Shown one piece after another: positions 6,336 to 12,673 of a stretch of DNA of 12,673 bases. Below the pieces are notes generated by a model. That model was given only the letters and a program-made list of their open reading frames with translations. It ran no database searches and had not been told where the DNA came from. The DNA comes from Petrotoga sp. UBA5851 (GTDB lineage Bacteria; Thermotogota; Thermotogae; Petrotogales; Petrotogaceae): positions 1 through 12,673 of the forward strand of contig DJGH01000013.1 of NCBI GenBank assembly GCA_002431635.1. The letters run 5' to 3'. The position numbers and the translations under genes are program-made. Position 1 is the first letter of the stretch. The number at the start of each line of letters is the position of its first letter.

Positions 6336-7000
6336 TGAAGAAAAGTTTAATAAGCATACTTGTTTTTCTTTTTTTGCAAATGTCTTTATTTGCAGAAGGT
6401 CTGGACGGTATACAGTATCGGGATGATACTGACAATAAGATTTCTATATATACCTTAAAGATCCAGAATGCTGATCAGAATCTTCAGATTCATTATTTTT
6501 CAGATTACGAGTATTATACGGTTACTAACGCACAATCTGAAACAGTAAGTATGAATTTCAGAAACAGTATATATGATTCTGAGTATAATGCCGTAAGGAA
6601 ATCAGATATAATAAGTATTTCTGGGAAGATAAACGGTAAAATAGCAGATAAAGAGATAAAAATAGACAGTGGCTCATGGTATCAGGCTGCCGAGTATTCG
6701 CTTATGAATTTTGTGTTATCTGGAGAAAAGAGTTGTAAGTACTGGCTTGTTTCTCCGGCCGATCTTAAAGCTACCAAGTTTGTAGCATATAATGAAGGGA
6801 TTGAAACTATTACACTAAATAAATCAAAAGTTCAGGCATATAGAGTAAGAGTTACTCTGGACAATTGGATGTCGGTTTTTTGGAGTGTAAATTATTGGTT
6901 TAGAGCTTCCGATGGCCTTTATATAAGATTTGAAGGTGCTAGAGGTGCCCCTGGAACTCCTAAAACATTAGTTGAAATAATTGGAGAACAGGAAATATGA
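6335..7000 (+). CDS. Exported protein of unknown function
   Basis: A 221-residue protein starting with a textbook Sec signal peptide: MKK, a hydrophobic core (residues 5-19) and probable cleavage after Ala20 (SLFA-EG). There is no cysteine at the cleavage site, so it is not a lipoprotein, and no further membrane helix. The mature part is predicted mainly beta by its alternating pattern, with aromatic-rich stretches SGSWYQAAEYSLMNFVLSG (112-130), YWLVSPADLKATKF (136-149) and WFRASDGLYIRFEG (187-200). The layout of a strand-rich body ending in a W-F-x-x-x-D-G-L-Y-I-R-F-E segment loosely recalls DUF3108-type periplasmic proteins, but I do not recognise the family. Its ATG overlaps the stop of the preceding glycosyltransferase (TGATG), with AGAGGGA upstream, and its own stop overlaps the mrnC start (ATGA). 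Tight coupling to the glycosyltransferases suggests an envelope role; this is inference only. Confidence 0.85.
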   Translation: MKKSLISILVFLFLQMSLFAEGLDGIQYRDDTDNKISIYTLKIQNADQNLQIHYFSDYEYYTVTNAQSETVSMNFRNSIYDSEYNAVRKSDIISISGKINGKIADKEIKIDSGSWYQAAEYSLMNFVLSGEKSCKYWLVSPADLKATKFVAYNEGIETITLNKSKVQAYRVRVTLDNWMSVFWSVNYWFRASDGLYIRFEGARGAPGTPKTLVEIIGEQEI

Positions 7001-7425
7001 TTCCTACTCTTCCGTCATTATTCGGTCATTTTCCGATATCAGGTTTCTCAGAGATACCTGTAGACAGTCTTGCATATATAGGAGATGCTGTTATAGCTTT
7101 GAGATACAAGCTTTATATACTAAAGGACGGAAGGATCAAAACTAATACACTGAATAATGCTTCCAAAAAATATCTGACTGCACAGGCGCATTCATTTTTT
7201 ATAGACAGACTTAATGAAAAAAAATTTTTTGATGAAATAGAAGAAGGCATTTTTAAGCGGGGCTATAATTCCAAAGGTGCCAAGAAAAGAGGAAATGATG
7301 AAGAGTACAGAAAATCTACAGGTCTTGAGGCCGTTATCGGATATCTGTACCTAAGCGATAATTACAAGAGACTTGAAGAAATTTTTGAGGTGATAGAGAC
7401 ATGTACATATATGGGAGAAATGTAA
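6997..7425 (+). CDS. mrnC: Mini-ribonuclease III
   Basis: A 142-residue RNase III catalytic domain without a double-stranded-RNA-binding domain, the hallmark of Mini-III, which trims the ends of 23S rRNA precursor. The signature LAYIGDAVIALRYKLYI (residues 25-41) holds the metal-binding Asp30, and TGLEAVIGYLYL (108-119) holds Glu111. Between them lies the basic loop KRGYNSKGAKKRG (87-99), the family's RNA-binding element. Length is normal for the family. The ATG overlaps the previous stop as ATGA, with GGAGA and AGGA just upstream. The last 25 bases overlap rlmB, whose ribosome binding site (GAGGTGAT, 7387-7394) lies inside this gene. Adjacency to rlmB is common in Bacillota, where the upstream partner is often cysS; cysS is absent here. 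Confidence 0.95.
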   Translation: MIPTLPSLFGHFPISGFSEIPVDSLAYIGDAVIALRYKLYILKDGRIKTNTLNNASKKYLTAQAHSFFIDRLNEKKFFDEIEEGIFKRGYNSKGAKKRGNDEEYRKSTGLEAVIGYLYLSDNYKRLEEIFEVIETCTYMGEM

Positions 7426-8123
7426 TAAAAGAAATAATTTCTGTGAGATATTCTGTTAAACAGGTATATGTAAGCAATTCCAAAAATACAGATAAAGAAC
7501 TTGCCAGTATTGTCCAGAAAGCAAAATCGAATGGTTATTCTGTTTCGTATGTATCAGATGATAATCTTAAAAATCTTGTAAATTATGATAAGCATCAGGG
7601 AGTTGTAATAGATATTGGAAAAGATTATGAATATTATGACACAGATTATCTTGAGAAAAAAAAGGAAAATGCTTTTATCGTGATGCTTGATCAGATACAG
7701 GATCCGCAAAACTTTGGGGCAATAATCAGATCAGCTGTGGCATGTGGTGCCGATGCTATTGTTATTCCCAAAGATAACTCATGTGAAGTAACTGCTGCCG
7801 TTATAAAAGTTTCTGCAGGACAGATATTTAAAATTCCAATCATAAGAGTGGTTAATCTTTCCCGTACTGTAGAGTACCTGAAAGAAAAAAATTATTGGAT
7901 ATTTGCTGCTGATATGAACGGAAAAAACTACTATGATAACGATTTTAAAGGAAATATATGTCTCATCTTAGGAAATGAAGGTTCTGGTATAAGAGAAAAA
8001 CTAAGGGAAAAAGCTGATTTTATTGTATCTATTCCTATGTATAACAGTGTAGAATCGTTAAATGTATCGGTAAGTGCCGGGATAATAATGTTTGAGGCTG
8101 CAAAGCAGCGTCATGGCATATGA
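7401..8123 (+). CDS. rlmB: 23S rRNA (guanosine-2251-2'-O)-methyltransferase (SpoU/TrmH family)
   Basis: A 240-residue SPOUT methyltransferase that uses S-adenosylmethionine to methylate the 2'-OH of G2251 in the peptidyl-transferase P loop of 23S rRNA. The N-terminal substrate-binding domain begins with YIYGRNVIKEII (residues 2-13). The knotted domain has motif 1 LDQIQDPQNFGAIIRSA (96-112; Asn104 and Arg110), motif 2 LILGNEGSGI (188-197; Glu193) and motif 3 VESLNVSVSAGI (217-228; Ser219, Asn221). It starts at ATG 7401 within mrnC, seven bases after GAGGTGAT, and its TGA overlaps the mutL ATG (ATGA). A close relative such as the TrmH family member of unknown target cannot be fully excluded, but the N-terminal domain and the mrnC partner favour RlmB. 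Confidence 0.92.
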   Translation: MYIYGRNVIKEIISVRYSVKQVYVSNSKNTDKELASIVQKAKSNGYSVSYVSDDNLKNLVNYDKHQGVVIDIGKDYEYYDTDYLEKKKENAFIVMLDQIQDPQNFGAIIRSAVACGADAIVIPKDNSCEVTAAVIKVSAGQIFKIPIIRVVNLSRTVEYLKEKNYWIFAADMNGKNYYDNDFKGNICLILGNEGSGIREKLREKADFIVSIPMYNSVESLNVSVSAGIIMFEAAKQRHGI

Positions 8124-9922
8124 AAAGTATAATACACGAGCTTGCACAGGAAGTAGTTGTTAAGATTGCTGCCGGCGAAGTGATAACTGGTACTTTTGCA
8201 GTTATGAAAGAACTGCTTGAAAATTCTGCAGATGCTCATGCCGATGACATAAAAGCTGAGATAAAGAACGGCGGCAAATCCCTTATAAAGCTTTCTGATA
8301 ATGGCTGTGGGATGAGTCTTGAGGATATTTATAAGTCTGTAAAGCCTCACGCTACAAGCAAGATTTCTTCAGCGGAGGATCTCTATAAAATACAGACATT
8401 CGGTTTCAGAGGAGAGGCACTTTCTTCAATATGTCAGGTTTCAAGAATGAGTATAAGTTCAAGACCTTTGCAAGAAGAAGTAGGCCATAAAGTAATCTTT
8501 ATTGCTGGAAAAGTTGTTTCTGAATCTGTTGTAAATATGAATCCAGGAACTGTTATTGAGATTGAGGATATATTTTTTAATATTCCTGCCAGAAGGAAAT
8601 TTTTAAAGAGTGATTCTGCAGAAGGGCGTATGACTACAGAAATAATTGAAAAATTTATTCTTTCAAATATGGTTTCTCTTTCGTATGTGCGTGATGGAAA
8701 GAGTATTTACGAGGTAAGAAAAGATGATGACCTTCAAACAAGACTTAGAAAGGTTTTTCCAGAGCTGAAAGCTGATGATATTATTTTTTTTGAAGAAGAC
8801 GGACAGTGGATCAAGGCTCATGGCTACATTACCAAACCAATAATAGCAAGGCTTAATAGAACAGGACAGATTTTTTTTGTAAATAACAGATATGTGAGAT
8901 CTGCCGAACTATTCTCTGTTTTTGAAGGAGCTTATTCGGGTATGCTTCAAACAGGAAAACATCCGTATTGTGCTGTTTTTATTGACGTACTTCCTCAGGA
9001 AGTAGATGTAAATGTTCATCCGCAGAAACTAGAAGTAAAGTTTTCTGATCAGACAAGTGTTAATAAGCTCCTGATAAAAGCGCTTAAAAGTGCGCTAGAG
9101 CATAAAGTGAAGTTTACCCTGAATCTTATAAAAGAAGATGTTCAGCCTTATATTCAGATTCAGAAACAGGAAAATGATTCTTCAGCAAATGTTTTAAAAA
9201 CATCTGCCCCAGTAACCAATCATGAGCCAATGCGGACACAAGAGAGGTTTTTTCAAAGGTCTTATGATAAGCTATCGGAAAGTAATACGTATGTAAGTAA
9301 AAATCAATCAGATATTATTCTTGCTCAGGCTTCAAAAACTCCAGAGTATGAACCAGAATATTCGCCCAGAATAATTGGATTCCTTTCAGAAAGATACATA
9401 ATAAGCGAAGAAAATGGAAAAATGATTCTTACAGATTTTCATGCCGCACATGAAAGAATTTTATACGAAGAATTTAAAAAAGATTTTTTTGAGAAGGGAA
9501 GCATTTCCTGTCAGTATCTTATACTTCCCGAACAGATAGAACTTGACAAAACTTCCCTGGAGTATCTTGCAGAAAATGCAGCAAAAATAAAGAATTTTGG
9601 TATTGACTTGGATATACATGAAGATGGAAAGCTTTTAGTAAAAGCTCTTCCGCATTCGTTGGAAAAAAGAGATATTCAGGGACTTTTGGGAGAAGTGGTG
9701 GCTATTTTGCGCCTTCATGGAATTGAACCTATAGAGAAGATATTTGAAGATATTCTGGCGACAATGGCTTGTAGGGCTGCGGTAAAGACGAACGATGATT
9801 TCGTTGGGGCACAGACTCTTTTGGAGCAGGTACATAAAAGAGGGCTTAAGACATGTCCTCATGGAAGACCAATTAGCATGGAACTGGAAGTAAAAAAGAT
9901 CGATTCCTATTTTGGAAGATAA
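8120..9922 (+). CDS. mutL: DNA mismatch repair protein MutL with endonuclease-type C-terminal domain
   Basis: A 600-residue MutL that links mismatch recognition by MutS to strand removal. The N-terminal GHKL ATPase has IAAGEV (residues 16-21), ELLENSADA (31-39, catalytic Glu34 and Mg-binding Asn35), DNGCGM (60-65), TSKI (79-82) and TFGFRGEAL (93-101), followed by the transducer domain with PARRKFLK (156-163) and HPQKLEVKF (300-308). A variable linker runs from about 330 to 410. The C-terminal domain has DFHAAHERILYE (439-450), ACR (550-552), CPHGRP (579-584) and a terminal FGR (598-600): the set seen in nicking MutL proteins of bacteria lacking MutH. Two family positions differ: the usual ERP after AAGEV is TGT, and the DQHA motif reads DFHA. 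It begins by an ATGA overlap with rlmB and has no good ribosome binding site, so translation is probably coupled. No mutS is in the window. Confidence 0.97.
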   Translation: MKSIIHELAQEVVVKIAAGEVITGTFAVMKELLENSADAHADDIKAEIKNGGKSLIKLSDNGCGMSLEDIYKSVKPHATSKISSAEDLYKIQTFGFRGEALSSICQVSRMSISSRPLQEEVGHKVIFIAGKVVSESVVNMNPGTVIEIEDIFFNIPARRKFLKSDSAEGRMTTEIIEKFILSNMVSLSYVRDGKSIYEVRKDDDLQTRLRKVFPELKADDIIFFEEDGQWIKAHGYITKPIIARLNRTGQIFFVNNRYVRSAELFSVFEGAYSGMLQTGKHPYCAVFIDVLPQEVDVNVHPQKLEVKFSDQTSVNKLLIKALKSALEHKVKFTLNLIKEDVQPYIQIQKQENDSSANVLKTSAPVTNHEPMRTQERFFQRSYDKLSESNTYVSKNQSDIILAQASKTPEYEPEYSPRIIGFLSERYIISEENGKMILTDFHAAHERILYEEFKKDFFEKGSISCQYLILPEQIELDKTSLEYLAENAAKIKNFGIDLDIHEDGKLLVKALPHSLEKRDIQGLLGEVVAILRLHGIEPIEKIFEDILATMACRAAVKTNDDFVGAQTLLEQVHKRGLKTCPHGRPISMELEVKKIDSYFGR

Positions 9923-9928
9923 CTTTCT

Positions 9929-9968
9929 TAAAATAACGCGCACCTCTTATGAGGTACGCGTTATTTTA
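9929..9968. terminator. Bidirectional terminator between mutL and the GH1 gene
   Basis: An inverted repeat of 18 positions per arm (9929-9946 with 9951-9968) and a four-base loop TTAT; only one pair is mismatched (C9941/A9956). The stem has a GC-rich core (ACGCG...CGCGT) and AT-rich base, so each strand ends in a T-rich stretch. It starts seven bases after the mutL stop, and the GH1 stop codon (9961-9963, minus strand) lies inside its right arm. Confidence 0.88.
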
Positions 9969-11232
9969 TAAACTTAAGAGTGCTTTCTTCAATTTTATTA
10001 TCAGAAGCTATTTTTGAATATATCTTGGCAGAGTTTCTCATATAGAGCACATTGTTGTTATAATCTGTTTGCAGCAGACCAAACCGCATGCTGTTTCCCT
10101 CAACCCATTCAAAATTATCCATAAGTGACCAATACATATACCCCATCACGTTTGCCCCTTCTTTCATGGCCTGGTTTATCGAATAAAGGGCACTGACAAT
10201 ATATGCTGTCCTGTACCTGTCCTCTGAATCAGCTATTCCGTTTTCAGTTATCATGAGCGGCTTATGATAACGCTTACTGAATCTGTCAACTACTTCATAA
10301 AGACCCTGGGGATAGTAGTGCCAGCCGATATCTGTTTTCATTCCTTCTTTAGTTTTAGTTTCAATATTTTTCTTATTAATATGTATAAATCTTTTAGTAT
10401 AGTAATTTATGCCTATAAAATCAAAATCAGAAGAAAAGGAGTACTTTTCGTTTTTACCAAAAGGTTTTGCAAACTTGCCATCAAGTATAGAATCAATGAA
10501 AGCATGGTCAAAGTATCTCTGGATAGTCCTACTAGCTATAATATCAATAGGGGAAAAAGAAAGATATGGGCGGTAAACAGCAGTATGCTTGGCAACAGAT
10601 ATTTTGGCATTAGGATTTATTTTTTTAATTATTTTGTAAGCTTCATCATAAGCCACAAGAAGATTTCTGACAACTGCCATCCCGGCATTCCAGTCTTTTT
10701 TCCCTGGAGGCCAAGAACCATCAATATAAGAGGTGAAAGCATATACTATAGGTTCGTTTATAACAGTATAATACTGTACCTTTTCTTTAAAAGCAGAAAC
10801 CATTTTTTCAACAAATTTTAGGAAAAAACTTATGTTTTCAGGTTTTTCAAATGCACCTTTGTTATAAAACCACAAGGGGTTCACAAAATGGTGCAAAGTT
10901 ACCACAGGTTCTATTCTTTTTGAAAGAAGTATATCAACTATTTTACAGTACCTCTGTAAATGATTCTCGCAAAAAGAATTCTCGTCAGGCTGTATTTTTG
11001 CCCATTCAACTGAAAATCTGTAGGCGTTGAGGTTCAGATCGGAAAGAAAAGTTATATCTCTTTCATAATACTTCTCCGACTGACAGCCCGGATCAGAAGA
11101 AGAGTTATCTTTTATCTTTCCTTTTTTTTCCCATTCATACCAATCACTGTTGTAATTAGCCCCTTCTATTTGATGAGATGCTGTTGCAGCTCCCCATAAA
11201 AACCCTTCTGGGAAGTGTACTGTAGCGGACAT
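9961..11232 (-). CDS. Family GH1 beta-glycosidase (probable beta-glucosidase)
   Basis: A 423-residue cytoplasmic enzyme (no signal peptide) that releases beta-linked sugars from oligosaccharides. It opens with FPEGFLWGAATASHQIEGA (residues 7-25; Gln21 binds the glycone). The acid/base Glu160 is in VINEP (158-161 with Asn159) and the nucleophile Glu330 in MITENG (327-332). WSLMDNFEWVEG (368-379) carries Glu375 and Trp376, the pattern of enzymes acting on free rather than 6-phosphorylated glycosides. The NSDWYEWE segment (28-35) and TLHHF (112-116) place it in the clade with a short N-terminal loop, unlike the D-G-G-SIWD clade of BglA. Exact substrate cannot be read. AGGGGGGATTGG before ATG 11232 is a strong ribosome binding site. 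The gene follows the 113-residue gene by 96 bases and probably has its own promoter. Its stop lies within the bidirectional terminator. Confidence 0.95.
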   Translation of the reverse strand: MSATVHFPEGFLWGAATASHQIEGANYNSDWYEWEKKGKIKDNSSSDPGCQSEKYYERDITFLSDLNLNAYRFSVEWAKIQPDENSFCENHLQRYCKIVDILLSKRIEPVVTLHHFVNPLWFYNKGAFEKPENISFFLKFVEKMVSAFKEKVQYYTVINEPIVYAFTSYIDGSWPPGKKDWNAGMAVVRNLLVAYDEAYKIIKKINPNAKISVAKHTAVYRPYLSFSPIDIIASRTIQRYFDHAFIDSILDGKFAKPFGKNEKYSFSSDFDFIGINYYTKRFIHINKKNIETKTKEGMKTDIGWHYYPQGLYEVVDRFSKRYHKPLMITENGIADSEDRYRTAYIVSALYSINQAMKEGANVMGYMYWSLMDNFEWVEGNSMRFGLLQTDYNNNVLYMRNSAKIYSKIASDNKIEESTLKFIK

Positions 11233-11265
11233 TCCAATCCCCCCTAATTCTCTATGAAACTCCCC

Positions 11266-11295
11266 AATATAATTTTATTATACTACATTTATCAA
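11266..11295 (-). promoter_or_regulatory. Candidate promoter of the GH1 gene
   Basis: On the minus strand TTGATA (11295-11290) and TATATT (11271-11266) are 18 bases apart, five of six matches each; transcription would begin near 11259, leaving a leader of about 27 bases. A perfect TATAAT also lies at 11282-11277 but lacks a recognisable -35 box. The 96-base gap (11233-11328) holds no terminator hairpin, so read-through from the upstream gene is also possible. Confidence 0.45.
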
Positions 11296-11328
11296 AAATT
11301 TAATAATCAAAAGTATAAGAACAATTTT

Positions 11329-11670
11329 TTATTTTTTCCGTACAAGTTTTATGACAAGTTCATTGTTTTCTGCTTTTACCTCAGCAGAGTCTATCATCAA
11401 ACCTATAAGGTTAAGTTCATTTTCTTCACTGTTGGTTCCTGCAAGATTCCAGTAGTAGTCGCTTATTTCTTCGTGCCTTCCTGGTGTAAGAAGTTTTTTT
11501 AATTCTGCAATATTTTCGGAGTTAATATGTGAGCATGCAGATCTTATAGTAATTTCGAATCCTAAAATATTCTCTTTTAATTCAAGGGTAAGAGCATGGG
11601 AGCATCTTAAAAACATGTAATTGAGGAGTTCGTTGGCTATTCGCAGTACTTTAATACGCTCAGTGTTCAT
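11329..11670 (-). CDS. Uncharacterised 113-residue protein overlapping the DUF1576 gene
   Basis: A 113-residue soluble protein: no signal peptide or membrane helix. I do not recognise the family with confidence. An N-terminal helical part (residues about 2-25, with three cysteines in the first half at 23, 46 and possibly redox-neutral surroundings) is followed by a strand ILGFEITIRSA (35-45), a middle region with the motif LTPGRHEEISDYYWNLAGT (61-79) and a C-terminal part NELNLIGLMIDSAEVKAENNELVI. The order helix, strand, then an N-L-I-G-L segment before a final strand pair faintly recalls a reduced GHKL/HATPase fold, but the ATP-binding Asn and glycine boxes are not evident. Start at ATG 11670 follows AAAGGAGGGGAAAAG, an excellent ribosome binding site inside the DUF1576 gene; the two genes overlap by 11 bases, so they are translationally linked and likely act together. 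Confidence 0.8.
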   Translation of the reverse strand: MNTERIKVLRIANELLNYMFLRCSHALTLELKENILGFEITIRSACSHINSENIAELKKLLTPGRHEEISDYYWNLAGTNSEENELNLIGLMIDSAEVKAENNELVIKLVRKK

Positions 11671-12673
11671 CTTTTCCCCTCCTTTCAAAAGCTTGTATTA
11701 TAGGAAGCAAAAAGGCAGCAACTAATCCGCCGGAAAAACCGTTATTATATAAGTTCATTCCTCCATGTAGGTATCCGAGATTTGTAACCAGTGATGAATG
11801 AAGAAAACCTGCTATAATTCCCCAAAAGATGCCGAATTCGCCTGCGATAGGGGCCAGAGTAGTTCCGAACAAAGCTGCGAGTACCATATTGGGATCATGA
11901 ATATCATACATATTGGTGATACTTCCAAGAAAGACGCCTAAAAATATGGGAATTATATTGCGCAGATGTTTTCCAAAAGCACCAAAACCTACTATTGTAA
12001 ATATTCCTCCTATAGTCGGACCATTTAGGGCGGCACCCGTAAGGAGAACGTATGAAGTAGCAGCTAATCCAACAGATCCCATATTTATAAGTGTTTTTTC
12101 CATTCCTTCAAGTAGAACAAAGTCAGTTACAAGTCTGCCGGAATAAGTTGATATTTTTTTTACTCCGGAGAAAGAATTTTTATTGTATCTGTAACCCATG
12201 TATATCATTACTAAAAACAACACATAAAGATAGATTCCTAATAGAACATTATTTCCGCTGGACCAGAGTATTCTTGGTTCGAAAGAATATCCGTACGCAC
12301 GTAGAATAGATACTAAAAAGGTTGCTATTATGCCAGCGGTGAATCCGACGTTGTATAGATTATATCCGCGGTGGAAGGAAAGAAAGTACGAAGAAAGCGG
12401 AGGCAACAAAAAACCTAGAAAGGTAGATGTGATGAAAGCAAGAATAAGATTTAAAAAGGATGGAAGTGCATCACTAAAAATTATCTGGGTTATTATCGGA
12501 GAAAGACTTGTACCAAAAAATGCAATATAAACATATTTTCTGAATGATTCTTTTCTAATTTTTGAATATATAAAAACTCCTATTATTACAAACCATACAT
12601 TGAAAATATTTTTTCCAAATAATGAAAAGCCGCTTAAGGTCCATAAACTGGCAATAGAAACTCCTGTTATCTC
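11660..12673 (-). CDS. DUF1576 polytopic membrane protein (N-terminus outside the window)
   Basis: The reading frame is open from the right edge to TGA at 11660-11662, giving the last 337 residues of a membrane protein; the start lies beyond 12673. An in-frame TTG at 12409 is not a credible start because membrane-protein sequence continues unbroken upstream of it. I recognise the DUF1576 family by its glycine-rich transmembrane segments and H-G-G-x-N-L-Y-N-x-G-F motif. Three motifs occur twice in the same order: FGKNIFN (12619-12599) and FGKHLRN (11977-11957), FGTSLSP (12517-12497) and FGTTLAP (11869-11849), HRGYNLYNVGF (12373-12341) and HGGMNLYNNGF (11767-11735). This internal duplication is what many transporters show. 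Function of the family is not established to my knowledge. The final RRGK is encoded by the purine run that serves as the next gene's ribosome binding site. Confidence 0.88.
   Translation of the reverse strand, partial: EITGVSIASLWTLSGFSLFGKNIFNVWFVIIGVFIYSKIRKESFRKYVYIAFFGTSLSPIITQIIFSDALPSFLNLILAFITSTFLGFLLPPLSSYFLSFHRGYNLYNVGFTAGIIATFLVSILRAYGYSFEPRILWSSGNNVLLGIYLYVLFLVMIYMGYRYNKNSFSGVKKISTYSGRLVTDFVLLEGMEKTLINMGSVGLAATSYVLLTGAALNGPTIGGIFTIVGFGAFGKHLRNIIPIFLGVFLGSITNMYDIHDPNMVLAALFGTTLAPIAGEFGIFWGIIAGFLHSSLVTNLGYLHGGMNLYNNGFSGGLVAAFLLPIIQAFERRGKDEH

Noticed and set aside
10264..10821. 185-codon frame on the plus strand opposite the GH1 gene
   Set aside because: It lies wholly antisense to a well-conserved GH1 catalytic domain, has no ribosome binding site and no recognisable motifs.
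11913..12309. Two plus-strand frames opposite the DUF1576 gene
   Set aside because: They mirror conserved membrane-protein codons, lack ribosome binding sites and resemble no family.
1..12673. CRISPR arrays, insertion sequences, tRNA or prophage genes
   Set aside because: No spaced direct repeats, transposase motifs, terminal inverted repeats or cloverleaf sequences were seen; the coding content is continuous and ordinary chromosomal.

Overview
The window is AT-rich (roughly one third G+C by eye), densely packed bacterial DNA with strong purine-rich ribosome binding sites. Gene content is mostly chromosomal housekeeping plus membrane and glycolipid functions. I see no mobile element, CRISPR array, tRNA or rRNA. 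My best guess is a low-GC Thermotogota (mesophilic or moderately thermophilic relative of Petrotoga/Kosmotoga): the short ~410-residue PurA, the MutL N-terminal sequence and the secreted protein in the middle of the operon fit that impression from memory. Fusobacteriota or Bacillota cannot be excluded without a search.

Layout. (1) Positions 51-1737, minus strand: purA followed by a small three-helix SdpI-family membrane protein, ended by a clear intrinsic terminator at 51-87. (2) Positions 1772-1879: a compact divergent control region. The purA promoter and a perfect-consensus promoter for the rightward operon have -35 boxes one base apart, and a second extended -10 lies further right. (3) Positions 1919-9922, plus strand: eight genes with no gap above 13 bases and four overlapping junctions, so probably one transcript. 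The first five are a family 4 glycosyltransferase, an LPG-synthase-TM/YbhN-type membrane protein that apparently starts at an ATT codon, two tandem paralogous family 4 glycosyltransferases, and a signal-peptide protein of unknown function. The last three are mrnC (Mini-RNase III), rlmB (23S rRNA Gm2251 methyltransferase) and mutL. (4) Positions 9929-9968: a bidirectional terminator shared with a convergent gene. (5) Positions 9961 to the right edge, minus strand: a DUF1576 membrane protein truncated by the window edge, a 113-residue protein overlapping its end, then a GH1 beta-glycosidase with its own probable promoter.

How the genes work together. The front of the rightward operon looks like a membrane glycolipid cassette: the two tandem enzymes resemble monoglucosyl-diacylglycerol synthases, the first gene resembles enzymes that add the next sugar, and the multi-helix protein may move or modify lipids. 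The secreted protein may act on or with the product on the outer face. The back of the operon handles 23S rRNA maturation and mismatch repair and probably just shares the transcript. The most interesting points are the ATT start, the whole cassette with its uncharacterised secreted member, and the internal duplication in the DUF1576 protein with its overlapping small partner.
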